A DNA stretch of 64,000 nucleotides from Rhizomys pruinosus (Eukaryota > Chordata > Mammalia > Rodentia > Spalacidae): positions 6,612,616-6,676,615 of the forward strand of contig VZQC01005680.1 in the NCBI GenBank assembly GCA_009823505.1, in the 5' to 3' direction. This document shows, piece by piece, positions 20,651-32,999 of the stretch. Both the position numbers and the translations under genes were made by a program. How positions within the stretch are numbered: position 1 is the stretch's first letter; each line of letters opens with the position of its first letter. The notes under the pieces were generated by a model. That model did no database searches and was not told where the DNA came from. It saw only the letters and a program-made list of their open reading frames with translations.

Positions 20651-21691
20651 GTCTTTCTGATTTTTTAATGTAGGCACCAAGACCTATTAGATTTCCCTCG
20701 TGGGACTGCTTTTAAGGTGTCCCAGAGGTTTTGTTGTGTTGTATTCTTATTTTTGTTTTGCTCCAGGAATCCTTTTATTTCTTTCATAATTTCTTCTTTA
20801 ACCCACTGATCATTCAGGAGTGTTTTTTTTTTTTTTGCAATGTGATCTGATGGAATGCATGGAATTATTTCATTTTTTTTAAATTTTTTGAATTTTGTTT
20901 TGTGTCCCAGAATGTGACCGCTTTAGAAAAGCTTGCACGTACTGCTGAATAGACACTGAATTCTTTGGTGTGTGGGTGGAATATTCTGTAGATGTCTGTT
21001 AGGTTCATTTTTTTGTAAGGTATTATTTAATTCAGATGCCTCCCTATTTACTCTTGGTCCAGTTGATCTTTCTATTGATGGGAGTGGGGTACTGAAGTCA
21101 GTCACCCACTATTATTGAATTGGGGTTAATCTGTGTTTTGTAGTCCTGGAGTACTGTTTTTATGAATTTGAGTGCACCAGAATTGGGTGCATATATATTC
21201 ATGATTGTCATATCTTCTTGGTCAATTGTTCCTTTGATTAGAATGAAGTGACCCTATTTATCTCTTATAACTAGTTTAATTTGAAGTCTATTTTGTCAGA
21301 TATTAGAATTGCAACACCTGCTTACTTTTTTAGAGCCATTTGCTTGGAATATTTTTTCACCCTTTCACCCTACGATAGTGTCTATCCTTGAAGGGATATG
21401 AGTTTCTTGAAGGCAACAAAAGATGGGTTTCCCCTTTTGATTCATTCTGTTTGTGTCTTTTGACAGGGGAGTTGAGGCCATTGATATTTAATGATAATAT
21501 TAAAAGTTATGTATTGGATACTGTCAATTTAATTGGATACTGTCAATTTACTTTCTTTATGTTTGTGGATCTATTTTGAATTCCATTATTATCCCTTTTT
21601 TTTCTGTAACCTCATGTATATACTCATTCATGTCCTCCGTCCTTTATATTATTTTGAGTATTCTCTGTAGGACTGGTTTGGTAGACATAAA
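20651..21691 (-). pseudogene. old LINE-1, 5' part of ORF2 and ORF1 end
   Basis: Continuation of the element at 9383-12752 beyond the young LINE-1. It matches the endonuclease region of the intact ORF2 as printed at 17930-18900 and then the ORF1/ORF2 boundary. A minus-strand stretch at 20923-21105 is a decayed endonuclease segment. It has many stops. Confidence 0.85.
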
Positions 21692-21815
21692 TTCTTTCCC
21701 CTGCAACTGGAGTTAAAGACAGTTCTCAGCTGCCATGTGGGTGCTGTGGATCGAACCCAGGTCCTCTGCAAGAGCAGTCAGTGCTCTTAACCGCTAGACC
21801 ATCTTTCCAGCCCCT
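21692..21815 (-). repeat. B2 SINE, 3'-truncated piece
   Basis: Minus-strand B2 head half only (gctgccatgtgggtgctgtgg, ctctgcaagagcagtcagtgctcttaaccgctag pattern, ccagcccc). It joins the old LINE-1 abruptly. Confidence 0.8.
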
Positions 21816-23580
21816 GGATAAATTTTAAAGTATTTTAAATCACCCATTAAAATGTTAATAGACTTTGTATACTTAGTAAAACATAATTCAAGAGAAATAT
21901 AATGTTTTGAGTGAATTATTCCAAGGACAATTAATCATAACCTTTTTTGCCTTAACCACTCAGTTCAACAATTTGGTAGCTTTCTCAAGTATTCTGAGTT
22001 AATAATTAAGGCAATTAGATTGTCTTGCAAAAAAATTCAGTATACTTCCCCAAAGTCCAGGGAATTAAATCTACTATTTCTGTGCCTTTAAGTAAAATCT
22101 TTAGACAAATATCTTTGGCCAGTGTTAACTGTGTCATACAATTTCCCATATTGTATAGTACACTGTTTCTAGCTGTTGAGTATCAGTGTTACCATAGAGA
22201 CTAGATACACATAACTCATACAGAATTGACTATTAGCGAGATATAACTACTGTTTTAACACTCTCTACAACTGTCAACTCAGGGGAACACATTCTTTTTT
22301 TACTTGACCTCCCTAACCTTTGTGCAAATTGTCCCTCTTCACGCTTCTCACACCTTCCGTGCTTCAGAAGTTGATGTGCAGACAAGGAAGATTTCACAAG
22401 AGCAAGGAAAGTATTTTCTTTGAGATGCGTGTAAAAATATACCAAAATGAACCCAGTTGCAGCAGGAAAACAGTGTGCTATTCTAACATAGAGATCACAT
22501 GGCAAAACACACCAAAAAATTAGCTTGGAGGATGCGGCCTAAGGGTTTTGAAAGTTATAGTGTTTATTTTTTTCATTTTGGATACAGCATAAAAAGCATA
22601 GAATAACAAAATGAGCATCCTATAACTTCACTTCATCATATAAAAGGTTGAAAAGCTGAAAGAAGAGGAAGATTTGATTGAACTTGAGCCTATAGAAATC
22701 CTGAAACATTGAAAACACACATTATCAAAGAAAAGTACTCTAATATGCACAAAAATACATTCCTGCAGGAATTTTGGAAGCAAGGATCACAAGAAAGAAT
22801 TGGGAGAACCAAGGGGAGTCTGAGATGATTTGTCTGTGGAAGCACGCAGTCTTAGTGTCTTTCAAACGCTGGGCATCGCTCCTTGATGCTGCCCCTTCTC
22901 TGAAGGAAGAGGCAGCAGTGAGTTAACCTCAACACATAAGAGTGCCAACGTTCAGAGGGCCAGGGTGAAAAACAGGGCAGAACTCTAGGTTGATGGTGAT
23001 ATGTGGGAAGAATATACAAATCTGACAATCAGAAGATGAACCCCGAGGTCACCCACCAGCAGCATCTCATCCCAACCAGTCACAGGTGTAAAAGAGTGCA
23101 GTGTACACCCTGGGTAAAACTCCTGCCATTTATCAAAAAATCCTGCTGCATCTACAGACCACTTGATAGAGAACCAACCACTGTGCTGAGTGAATCAGCT
23201 CAGAGTATGCTAGCATACTGGATGGGACATTTTGAATTTAAATAGCCTGAGAACAAATGCCTGAGGATTGAGAGTTAATTACGCAATAAATGTAAGATTT
23301 ATAAGCAATATATTTTTTAAAAGAACAAAAGGCCTGGTGGAGGAAAGATCTTTCTAAATCTAACATCAGTTGTTCAGCCATTAAGACATTCAACTGGGAA
23401 GCAGGGAGTGTAGGACATGGGGTAAAGGAAAAGAAGGAGCTCAGGAGAGGGGGCATAATATCACACAGGTATTATCAAGAACATGAGAGTACTTAAAGTG
23501 GGGAGGGAGGAAGAAGGTAAGACGGGGAGAGTGATGGGGGAAATAGATACAATTTAGGTGATATAAAAATCCATATAAAA
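21816..23580. other. unassigned sequence
   Basis: AT-rich, short frames only, no repeat that I recognise; probably unique or very old sequence. Confidence 0.4.
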
Positions 23581-23593
23581 ATTCAAAACCCCT

Positions 23594-23829
23594 GGGCTGG
23601 AGAGAGCCTAGTGGTTAAGAACACTGACTGCTCTTGCAGAGGAACCGGGTTCAATCCCCAGCACCCACATGGCGGCTGAAAACCGTCTGTAACTCCAATT
23701 CCAGGAGAGCTCCAGTTCCAGGGGAATCTGACACCCTCTTCTCACCTCTGTGGCATTGCACGACACGGGTGCACAAACCTACATGCAGACAGTACATTCA
23801 TACACATAAATAAAAATAAAATAAAATAA
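23594..23829 (+). repeat. B2 SINE
   Basis: Complete plus-strand B2 with A-rich tail. Target duplication attcaaaacccct at 23581-23593 and 23830-23842. Confidence 0.95.
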
Positions 23830-24046
23830 ATTCAAAACCCCTTGGAAAATACACATACAATATCTGAAAATGAGTGCTTGTGTATACCTGAAGGCTGTAT
23901 AAGGAAATTGGTACCGGACAGGATCCTCAGTCTGCAGATATTTCCTCTACATCTTCAGCTGGAGCCATGTCTGAGAACATGGCTGAGAACACTTGCTTCC
24001 AGAGGACTCCGTTTTAGTTCCTGTCCTTTATACCAGTTACAGTTTT

Positions 24047-24289
24047 TTTTTAATTTTATTTATTTTCTGTATGTGTATGAATGTACTGTCTGCATGCAAG
24101 TTTGTGCACCTGTGTTGTGCAATGCCGCGGAGGTCAGAATAGGGTGTCAGATTCCCCTGGAACTGGAGTTCTCTTGGAATTGGCGTTTCAGACGGTTCTC
24201 AGCCGCCACGTGGGTGCTGAGGATCGAACCCGGGTCCTCTGTAAGAGTGGTCGGCACTCTTAACTGCTAGGCCATCTCTCCATCTCCTA
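24047..24289 (-). repeat. B2 SINE
   Basis: Complete minus-strand B2 flanked by taccagttacagtttt at 24031-24046 and 24290-24305. Confidence 0.95.
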
Positions 24290-24607
24290 TACCAGTTACA
24301 GTTTTAAAAAGTTAAAACAACACCACTTTATGTGTCTCAATCTTTTTGAAATTCTTCCCATGTTTGGTTTTGACCTTAAAGTTATAAATCAAAGCATATT
24401 TAGCCTCAGACTCTATCTGATGACACTTAGCTTTGGGGTTGATGGAACTAAATGGTTTGTTAGTACATCCCAAAGCAAAACCACTGTTTTACTTGTCCAT
24501 TCCAGATAAGTGACCTACTGGTCATAATTATTGTCATTTTTTTTTTTTTTACCTGAAGTAAATCTACTAACAACGGCCCAAGATAATTTGGCTTTCCAAC
24601 TAGCATA

Positions 24608-24821
24608 GGGACTGGAGAGATGGCCTAGCGGTTAAGAGCACTGACCGCTCTTACAGAGGGCCCAGGTTCGGACCCCAGCACCCACATGGGTGCTGAGAGC
24701 GGTCTTAACTCCAGTTCTAGGGGAATCTGACACCCTCTTCTGACCTTTGAGGCATTGCACAACGCGGGTGCACAAACCTACATGCAGACGTACATTTATA
24801 CACATACAAAAAAAAAGAATT
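24608..24821 (+). repeat. B2 SINE
   Basis: Plus-strand B2, A-rich tail, 8-base flanking repeat ctagcata at 24600-24607 and 24822-24829. Confidence 0.93.
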
Positions 24822-24829
24822 CTAGCATA

Positions 24830-25330
24830 AATCAGACTTAAAGTTATGACTTCTTTCAGGAAAGTTTGTTCAGAGTTCCTTGTATCTTATATTTGTCATG
24901 TGATAGTCTTAATCCATTATATTGGTAAAAAGTTGCAAGTTGATACAAAATATTTGACTATGTGTTTCATTTTTTGCATTTCAGATTTTTTCTTCAGTAT
25001 TTCTCCTTATTTCCTCTTTCATAGTTTCTTTTCATTCAGCTATTTGAAAAAAATGTTTTAGGTTTTTCCATTTACTACCAGTTTATTTTCAGTTTCCTGT
25101 CTCCTAAGGAAATGCCTCCCTCCACCCTAACTCCCATCCTTCCTACACTATCTGAACAAATGTAATAAAGTAACCTTAAATTTTCTAAGGCCCAACCTCA
25201 GCCAAACCTTAAATTGCTTCTTCGAAAGGCTAACTTAAGGCACAAAAATGTACATATAGTCAAGATTTATTCAAGAAAGTTTGGGGGTTTTACTCAAGTT
25301 TTATCTACACATTGAACAGTAATTAAAAGG
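24830..25330. other. unassigned sequence
   Basis: T-rich then mixed sequence, no recognised element or gene. Confidence 0.35.
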
Positions 25331-25334
25331 TACC

Positions 25335-25505
25335 AGACTGGTGTAACTAACCTTCTTGGATGTTTAATAACCATACACAAAGGCATTGCTAATCTGTTTA
25401 GAGGGACTTATAGGAACAACTTTTGTTCTTTGCCCTCCAAGATACACTAAGTCTCAGGAAACTATAGGACATCTCGCAAAATGTCTTGTAACTGTGATGA
25501 GTCCC
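25335..25505. repeat. diverged dispersed repeat (pair with 60190-60362)
   Basis: Shares an ordered set of short matches on the same strand with 60190-60362: actggtgtaa, acttttgttctttgcc, aggtctcaggaact-type and gcatctc.aaatgtc.tgtaactgt. An old dispersed element; family not recognised. Confidence 0.45.
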
Positions 25506-25689
25506 CTGTCCTTCATGGAGACTGTACCAGAGGGACTCAAAGCAGTATCCAGTCTAGAAAGAAGAGGGTCAACATGGGAAAATTTCCTCCATGTTTCCAA
25601 GTGAAGCCCTGTTGCCCACTGTTCCCGGCTGCCTGCTACCGGCTAGCTCTCCTCGGGAGGTCGTGGGTTTTTGCAGAGTCCTCTTGACA

Positions 25690-26712
25690 GGAAAAAAACA
25701 CAGGAAAGTTTGAACGGCATGCAGAAATGAAAAACTAAGAAGTTTTCCAAATCTACAGCAACTTTATTGAACAGGGGCAGGGATTATACAGCGGTCTTAG
25801 GAGAGGGCAGAACAAAGGATTTGGCAAAGCTTTACAATTACATAGGTAGGTAAAAAAGTCAAGATTTACACATGAACTGAAAAGCTCAGAGCACTCAGAG
25901 CAGGAAACTAAAACATCACAAAGTTTGGTTAGGAAATAAACTTTCTTTGAAGTAAAATGTAGAAATCTTAAGACAACCTTTACCGAGGAAATAACATCTA
26001 AGAAGAAAAAGGAACATCAATAGTTTACAAGTCATAATTGAAAAGTCATAGCTCACAGAGTAGTAACTACAAAGTTCTTTAACAGCAGATATTGGTCTTA
26101 TGTCTCCATTCTGAGGCTAGAGTAAATACATCCTAAAGTTAATAGTTTCTTTTAAGTTTCTATTGAAGTAAAAACCTTATTCCTATAATGTCCTAAGTTA
26201 GCTATTAGTCTTTCTAACTCTGACTGCTAATCTAAGGTTTAAATTTTTACTGAGAACCAAGAGCTGTCCCACTGTTTGCTCCAGCTAACAGCTTTGTTTT
26301 TGTCAGATAAGTGGCTGGTGTAAGGAGACTTAGCCTCTGTCTTGCTTTACTGGCAGTGTTAGAATCCAGGCTTTAACAAGAGGAATGTCTTATCTACCTC
26401 TTTGTCTAGGACCAGAGTAAAAAGGAATTCTTTTATTTTTAGGTTTAAGGGGAATTTTTGTTTTAACCTTGCCATATATATTAACAGCTTGCATTATATT
26501 GTTTGTTAAGGAGAAAGGTCTGTTTTTTACTTTGGATCTGCAGAAAATTCTTGCTGCCAGGAAAAAGCCCTGTGCCCAAGAGAGGCATTTTAATTGCCAG
26601 TTCTTGACACATTCAAAAAGTTTATTTTGTATCTATAGGCTGGCTTTAAGAAAAGATCTTTTTGTGCTCAGTGTTATGCTAAGTCCAACACCAGAAAACG
26701 TAAGATCCTAGG
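25690..26712 (-). repeat. possible LTR, family unknown
   Basis: Read on the minus strand the end of this stretch has a compact promoter/poly(A) layout: a TATA-like ctgtataatc, then cccctgttcaataaag about 10 bases on, then about 80 bases ending in ...cctgtca. That is LTR-like R/U5 architecture. No internal retroviral frame or primer-binding site was recognised beside it, and the upstream border is a guess. Confidence 0.35.
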
Positions 26713-28265
26713 AAAGCATCTCAATCTCGGGATTTATCTTAGCCGGGCGTTCTGCCAGGGACCTCCAGGGGGTCGTAGCCCCTTAGGACACTGCTCCCCC
26801 GCCTGTCTTGAATATGATTTCTCATATTGTTTACACAGGCGTTACTGGAGTGGGTGTGGCAGACGCGGAGGTGGATGCCGCAAAGCCCCAGCCAAGCAGA
26901 CCCTTCTGATTTATCCTTACACTGATAGAACTGGTAAAAGAAAAGCCACAGGAGCCAGGGCTCCCCACAAAACCCAAATGATACCCGAGGACCAGATCCT
27001 AACTGACCTTCGCAATAAAACAAAATTTCAAAATTTCAATTAATTTGGGCCAACTGTGTGGTCTTAAACACACAAAAAGAAAATATAGCCAAAGATTAAA
27101 ATAATTGATGTTTCTTTAGAGTCCAAAAAATTGTACTCCACAGACATTAGACTTAGATATTATTTAAACAATTATTTCTCACTGATGATCTTGTTCTTAA
27201 TTAAAAAAAAATGGTACTCAGGTGGAAGACTTCAAGCCTTGGTCTAGTTCAACATTGCAGTGCCTACCTGCAGCCAAAAGGGACAAGCTCACTATTGTTC
27301 TTATGTAAAAATTAAATAAATGATGGCTAAATTTCTTCTCTCTTCCTATGTAGAAGCCATTTAGGAGGGAACTCACATTGTGATTCTAGCTACTCCAACA
27401 AGTATTAAAGTGCCTGAAAACCAGCTCCTGTGTCCAGTCCTGGCAGCTAAAAGGAAAAGGAAGAGAAATCCAGTAGATGGAAGCCCTCATCAAGAAACCC
27501 TAATGAACTCTGATTGGGAGCTCTGTTCTGACTTCTCCTGGTACTGTGCCTAGAACTTGTGCCTAACTATTCTTGCCTTTACTTCCTCTTCACATCTCCT
27601 TCCAGACACCAGTAAAGGACTGTCATTTTCCTCTATAGCTAATGGTTATACATTTGGGGGTCAGTTATTCACTGAAGGGGTACCCCAGTTGCCACACTCT
27701 GCACTCTATTTAGCTTTGAAGAATTCAGAGTGACTGGCATCCAAATTCCTTATTGGCAGTTAGGTTTGCCTCTTCAGAGGGAGGAGTAATGAGAATAAGA
27801 GGCAGATATTGATTAGGCACCTTTAGGGCGACAACCCCAAAAGAAAATGACTAGTTTCCTTTTGGTAAAGAGCTAGAAATTCCCTTGGATCTGGGAGTAA
27901 ACTGGTCCCTACTTGAGCCTAGGGATATCAGGCCTACGTAATCCAAAAACGTTCCACCATGTTCAGATGTGGGGATGCCAGTAAGGGGTTGTTTTCCACA
28001 CCTCACTCTTTTTCCTGAAGTAATATCATGTACTGGATGACATGCTGAGGACATAGCCAACACCTCAATGAACCAGGACACTTGGAATGAGACCTGAACT
28101 GGCCATCTCGTCTTCCCTTCTCCTGCCTCCCTCACTAAATCTCCAAAGATTCTTATTAGAATGTCCCAGGTGAGTAGTCCATATGAAAGCCACCCAAGCC
28201 ACTATCGGAGACCAAATTAAGGTCATTCTCCTGCTTCATGCTACATGAGGACTTCTCAGTTAAGA
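26713..28265. other. unassigned sequence
   Basis: Includes a more GC-rich part at 26730-27010. No gene or repeat that I can support. Confidence 0.35.
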
Positions 28266-28276
28266 AGAAAGGATGA

Positions 28277-28524
28277 GGGCTGGAGAGATGGCCTAGCGGT
28301 TAAGAGCGCCGACCGCTCTTACAGAGGACCCGGGTTCGATCCCCAGCACCCACATGGCGGCTGAGAACCGTCTGAAACTCCAATTCCAGGAGAACTCCAG
28401 TTCCAGGGGAATCCGAGACCCTCTTCTGAACTCCGCGGCATTGCACGACACGGGTGCACAGACTTGCATGCAGACAGTACATTCATACACATACAGAAAT
28501 AAATAAAATTAATAAAAAAAAAAA
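28277..28524 (+). repeat. B2 SINE, well preserved
   Basis: Complete plus-strand B2 with intact-looking Pol III boxes (A box around tggcctagcggttaagagc, B box gggttcgatcc near 28332) and A-rich tail. Target duplication agaaaggatg at 28266-28275 and 28525-28534. Among the youngest-looking SINEs here. Confidence 0.96.
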
Positions 28525-28534
28525 AAGAAAGGAT

Positions 28535-29046
28535 GCTCCCATTCTTTTCTTTTTATGTTTTCAGGGTCTGGAAAGCTATAAACCAGCAGTCATTTGAGAT
28601 TGCTGTCAATCACATACTCTCCTCTCTCCTGAGAGGACTGTTTGTGGAACCTGTTTCCCAAGACAGCCTATCTTGCTTGGTTAAACAATCCTAGAAACAT
28701 AAATCTCTGTTTCTCAAGATAAACCTGGGCAGAAGATGCCAGGAAGGGGGGGGGCACATAAATTTCTCAAGAGTACCCCTGACCCACACCTTGGTCTTGT
28801 GTTTCCAGCTTCCAAAACTGTAACAAATTTCTATTTTGTGCTTTATTATACTTGCCCAAATGGACTAAGACATAGAGCTTTTCCTTAGGTCTTAATTTCA
28901 CCAAGTATATGAGAAAGCAAAATTTAATTAGTGTTTCACTGTGAATTCGTGGAGAAGTGTTTGTTTATGGAAGGCTCCAGAAAGCATGAGGTCTTCCCAA
29001 CAAGGCATATTACTGTGTTTGAATAATTATTTTATTGTCTTTAAGA
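28535..29046. other. unassigned sequence
   Basis: No recognised gene or element. Confidence 0.35.
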
Positions 29047-29057
29047 GCATGGATCCA

Positions 29058-29278
29058 GGGGCTAGAGAGATGGCTCAGCGGTTAAGAACACCGACTGCTC
29101 TTGCAGAGGACCTGGGTTCAATTCCCAGCATCCAACCATTTTTAACTTCAGTTCCAGGGGAATCTGACACCCTCTTCTGACCTCCGCAGCATTGCATGAC
29201 ATAGGGGCACCAACCTACATGCAGACATTACATTCATACACATAAAAAGTAATAAATTTTTAAAAATTTAAAAAAAGT
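29058..29278 (+). repeat. B2 SINE
   Basis: Plus-strand B2 with target duplication gcatggatcca at 29047-29057 and 29279-29289. Confidence 0.94.
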
Positions 29279-29389
29279 GCATGGATCCAAACTTAGTGAG
29301 GTTCTCAAAATGACTCAACCCAACTGAATGCCACATTCCAATTGGACACCTCACATGGCCAAGTACTGTGCTTACTCCGAGTTTGTTGT

Positions 29390-29755
29390 GGTAACTGATA
29401 AGAATGGTATCCCTTATCTGTGGATGCTAGTGCCAATTACCTAATTGTAACTATTTCTTGTGCAGGGCCTCTTGAGCTTTTATCCAAGTAGTTGGGAATG
29501 ATGCATATTGGAAACAACAACAGCAGCAACAGCAACAACAACAGACAGGACTTCGTCAAAGAACTGACTGAAACAGTGAACATCTGCTCAAAACAGTCAA
29601 CTTCCACACAGAGAATTTTGAGAAAGACTGAGAAAGAAATGAAAAGCATGTTTGGCAGAATGCATGAACTCTGGTGGGGTGGGAGGATAGGGTGGGGGAC
29701 AGGGGTCTTGATTTGATTAGTAACATGAAAAATAAATTTAAAAAATTAAGAAAAA
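29390..29755 (+). mobile_element. LINE-1 3' end, short 3' UTR type
   Basis: Begins in the last codons of ORF2 (…tatcccttatctgtggatgctag, S-L-I-C-G-C then stop in the intact copy). The ~310-base 3' UTR has a CAA/CAG-rich run (29511-29540), gaactgactgaaacagtg, and a G-rich tract before an A-rich end. It is heavily 5'-truncated. Confidence 0.8.
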
Positions 29756-30360
29756 GAACTGCAAATGAGAGATTTCACTCTACTTATTAGCTCACAAGTT
29801 AATTTGCCACATATTCATGAATGTGGTCAGGCAGCATCAAAGTTTTGGACCAGAGAAAAAGGAGTTTAAAATTCAGAGAAGTGAGATTAGCTAAGGTATC
29901 AGACTTCATAGCAGCCCACCAAGCTCAAGATCTCCCTGGGAGTTAGAGAGACCATCACGTGGCTCTTATACACAGCTGTGAGGGAAAGTTCCCAGAAAAA
30001 TTCTGCATCTTAGAAGGAACTTCCTGCAAGGCTGAACAATTGATTAGCACTTCCATGACTGTAGAGAGCTTGGAATGTTGCCTCTTCACAATTATCTTGG
30101 GCCATCTTTAGTCCCTAAATAGCAGGTCCTTGCCCACTTCTGTTTCTGAATTAACACGTTTCAATGAATAGAATGCATTAGCTTAACAAAGAAACAGTTT
30201 CATGAATGAGTGTTGTGAGCAGCTTATAGCTGAGATGTCTCTTTTTCTGTATCCACCTACCTACTGTTTTCTTAATTTACAACTTCTCCTTGTTCCATTA
30301 ATTTAAAAAAATCATAAAACTATTACTGTGTTAAAACATGGAATTTGGGGAAATCTGAAT
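29756..30360. other. unassigned sequence
   Basis: No recognised gene or element. Confidence 0.35.
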
Positions 30361-30363
30361 CTG

Positions 30364-30729
30364 TGTTACAGTTCCGTGGGGCTGCTGACCCCACTGTTGA
30401 ACAGGCTGAGGAAAGCATGCGTGAGGGGTTACTCCAGTAACATCCTGAGGATGTGAGAGGGTACAAATCTGTTTATTCTATGCAACAGGCAGTTTATATG
30501 GGTCTTTGATGGGCAGCCCCTACATTGTGTGACATCACCTTCCAGTGGCCAATCCTAGACCTCCACACTGTCATGTGTCATATCAGCAAGCGGACTGGTA
30601 ACTTCTGAGCAAGTACTAGCAGAAAACAGGGCTTGCCCTCTATCCTTTGCTCCACATAGTGTGCTAAGCAGATTGGTAGTAGCCTGCATAAGCTCAAGAT
30701 ATGCCTGAGTCCAGGATTTCTGTACCACA
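30364..30729 (-). repeat. IAP-like 3' LTR
   Basis: On the minus strand a 366-base unit starts tgtggtacag and ends gaactgtaaca. It contains a CRE-like tgatgtcac, a TATA-like catataaac and gaataaac, in LTR order. A polypurine tract (aacagaagggggaga in sense) precedes its start at 30730-30745, so this is a 3' LTR. The internal region beyond is not recognisable. Confidence 0.75.
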
Positions 30730-30745
30730 TCTCCCCCTTCTGTTT

Positions 30746-32091
30746 TTGCCTCTATAATCTAAGAAAGCATGGTAGTAGTAAAGGTCAGTTTCCTTTGTCT
30801 TGTTGGCTAGAAGTTTATTGAAAACAGTATCATGGTTATTAGTTCCAATAGCACAGTTATGGCTTTACTTAATAGGTCCCACTATGGCATACTACTATCC
30901 TATTATAAGCAGTATGCACAACTGACAGGACATTCATAAGTATGTGCATACTGTAATCAGAAAAATTTGGGAGAAAGAGAAGCTCTGGGAACATCTCTTC
31001 TAACACTTATTAATCAGAACAGGCACATTTTAATAGCTCACCTTTTCTGGGAAAGAAATAGATTTGACAAGACTGCAACAAATTGGATGTGCCTGTCATA
31101 ACCAACTTAATAAAATGAAAGAAATTAGGGACAATGCTCAGAAAGAAGACAATGTTTAAAATTTTGCAGAAAAATGAAAAAAATATATTCATAAACAGAA
31201 CACTTGCCAAACTACAGGCTAAAAATGGAACAAAATAATTGAATTGGACATTTCCTTCAGCACTTTTACACATCTGAAAAACAAGAGTGCATGTGCTTAC
31301 AGTATGGGGAGGCCCAGCGGCTTTGTCCCCAGCAGCAGGCCCACAATGACCTGTGTCTTATCCAGGAGCTGACAGGTTTGAGGCTTTCACTATCCCTGTG
31401 ATTGGTTTGCCTCTTCATTTTTGTTTCCTGTTTTTGGCTATTTCCTGAATGCAAAGTGTTTGAAATGCAATAATGAAAGAAAGGAAATTCAAAGGAAGCT
31501 AGCTGTTGGATGTTGAATAGCTTCTCAACTAAAAAAGGGCAAGGACTGGAGAGGTGTTTGTCTCTCTCTGCTAAATTGATTTTGTGATGGCAATAAAACT
31601 CATTGACAGTAAGATGTTTCCTAAGAACTTTGGACCTGGGAAGGGCCGGAGAGAAGATAGGGAGAAATAAAGAATGAGGGAGGTAACTGGAATCTGCCTT
31701 TGTCCTCTGTGGATTTTCTTTGTTTGCCAGACTGCTACAATATTGTGGTCCTTAGTAACCAAGTATTTATGTGTAACCCACTTGCTTAATTACCACCTAT
31801 ATGCGACTTGCTTGGTTAAACCCACATATGAGTCGACTATAAATGTCTCTGAAAACAGACATTGAGCTGGGGACTGGTGCTCTTACAGAGTGATCTGAGT
31901 GTCAGCCTGCTAGTGCAGATACCTGGACCAGCTGCTGTTCTGATTCCCAGAACTTTCTGTAATATTTCTACTCTTCTATATTCTCGACTCTTAGTCACTT
32001 GGGGTAATTAATACCTAGGTGTGTGTGAGGCTAAACAAGGACTTTTTTCTTCTCTGTTTAGTTTTGTAAGTATCCTATGTGATCACTGAAG

Positions 32092-32095
<4 letters not shown>
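30746..32095. other. unassigned sequence, possible ERV internal debris at start
   Basis: Follows the polypurine tract of the IAP-like LTR, so the first few hundred bases may be old env. No frame supports that. The remainder is unassigned. Confidence 0.35.
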
Positions 32096-32127
<32 letters not shown>

Positions 32128-32152
32128 ACGCACACATACGCACACACACAAA
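32096..32152 (+). repeat. (CA)n microsatellite
   Basis: CA dinucleotides with a few interruptions (cgtacg, catacg). Confidence 0.95.
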
Positions 32153-32205
32153 CCAACAAAAAACACCTGTAGTTTAGAGGGAGGTCTCTGAGCTAACTTT
32201 AAGAA

Positions 32206-32306
32206 GCGGGTGGATCTCTCTGAGTTCAAGGCCAGCCTGGTCTACAGAGTGAGTTCCAGGACAGCTGGAGCTACAGGGAGACCCTGTCTCAAAAAGACCA
32301 AAAAAA
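32206..32306 (+). repeat. B1 SINE, 5'-truncated
   Basis: Right half of B1: gggtggatctctctgagttc, aaggccagcctggtctacag, gagaccctgtctc. Confidence 0.9.
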
Positions 32307-32454
32307 GGGTCCCATACTCCCATACTGTATTGAGTAAACCTTAGGTAAATTTCACATGCAAGACAATATCTAACCCAGGAAACACCTAAAACCCCAACTC
32401 GGAGGCTGTTACCTGGGAAAACGAGTAACAGGGCCTAATGTTTCCAAACTTCCA

Positions 32455-32930
32455 AACCCTGTCACTGGTTTTAGGTTCAGGAAAAGGACCAAGATCACAG
32501 AGACCACTCTGAGGCAAGAAAAGGAGGAATTTAATAGGGAGGCTTGAGCTTCTGGGCTGTCCTCATGGGAGAGACAGAGACACAGAGCAGCAGCTTCTCA
32601 TCTCAGTCTGGGGTGTGAAGGGTTCATGTGGGTAGGGAGAGGACAGCATTCCTGGATTTCTATCCTTAACTCCACAGTCCTTTGACCCAACCAACACACC
32701 ATAACCGACCTTACTGCCTGCTTTCTCTGTGTACCCCCTCCTACGGCCCTTGATCACAGCCGTTCTTCTGTTTAACTCAGTAACTGCTTGACTCCTGCTT
32801 TTAATAATACAACTGCAATTATCCATCACAGCCAATTTTCCACAGCAGCCAGCTGAAAAATGAAAAGCAGCTAACTGAAACTGCCCCCTAAACACCTAAC
32901 TGAAACCCCCTACTCTTCTTGTTGTTGAAC
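32455..32930 (-). repeat. 3' LTR of class I ERV (approximate limits)
   Basis: Its R/U5-side part (32480-32650) matches 39320-39470 in the same orientation. On the minus strand it has an ATTAAA-type signal (cctattaaattcc) before tgcctcagagtggtctctg. A purine tract gagtaggggg lies beside its U3 start near 32925. Limits are estimated from the shared region. Confidence 0.65.
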
Positions 32931-32999
32931 CTCCACATAAACATGCTATTCACTCTTCTCCATCTGCCCCGTTTTGGTCCCGGGGATTTATGGTGAAAG

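Noticed and set aside
28277..28524. tRNA gene
   Set aside because: The A and B boxes belong to a B2 SINE; no cloverleaf or tRNA length, and a poly(A) tail with target duplication follows.
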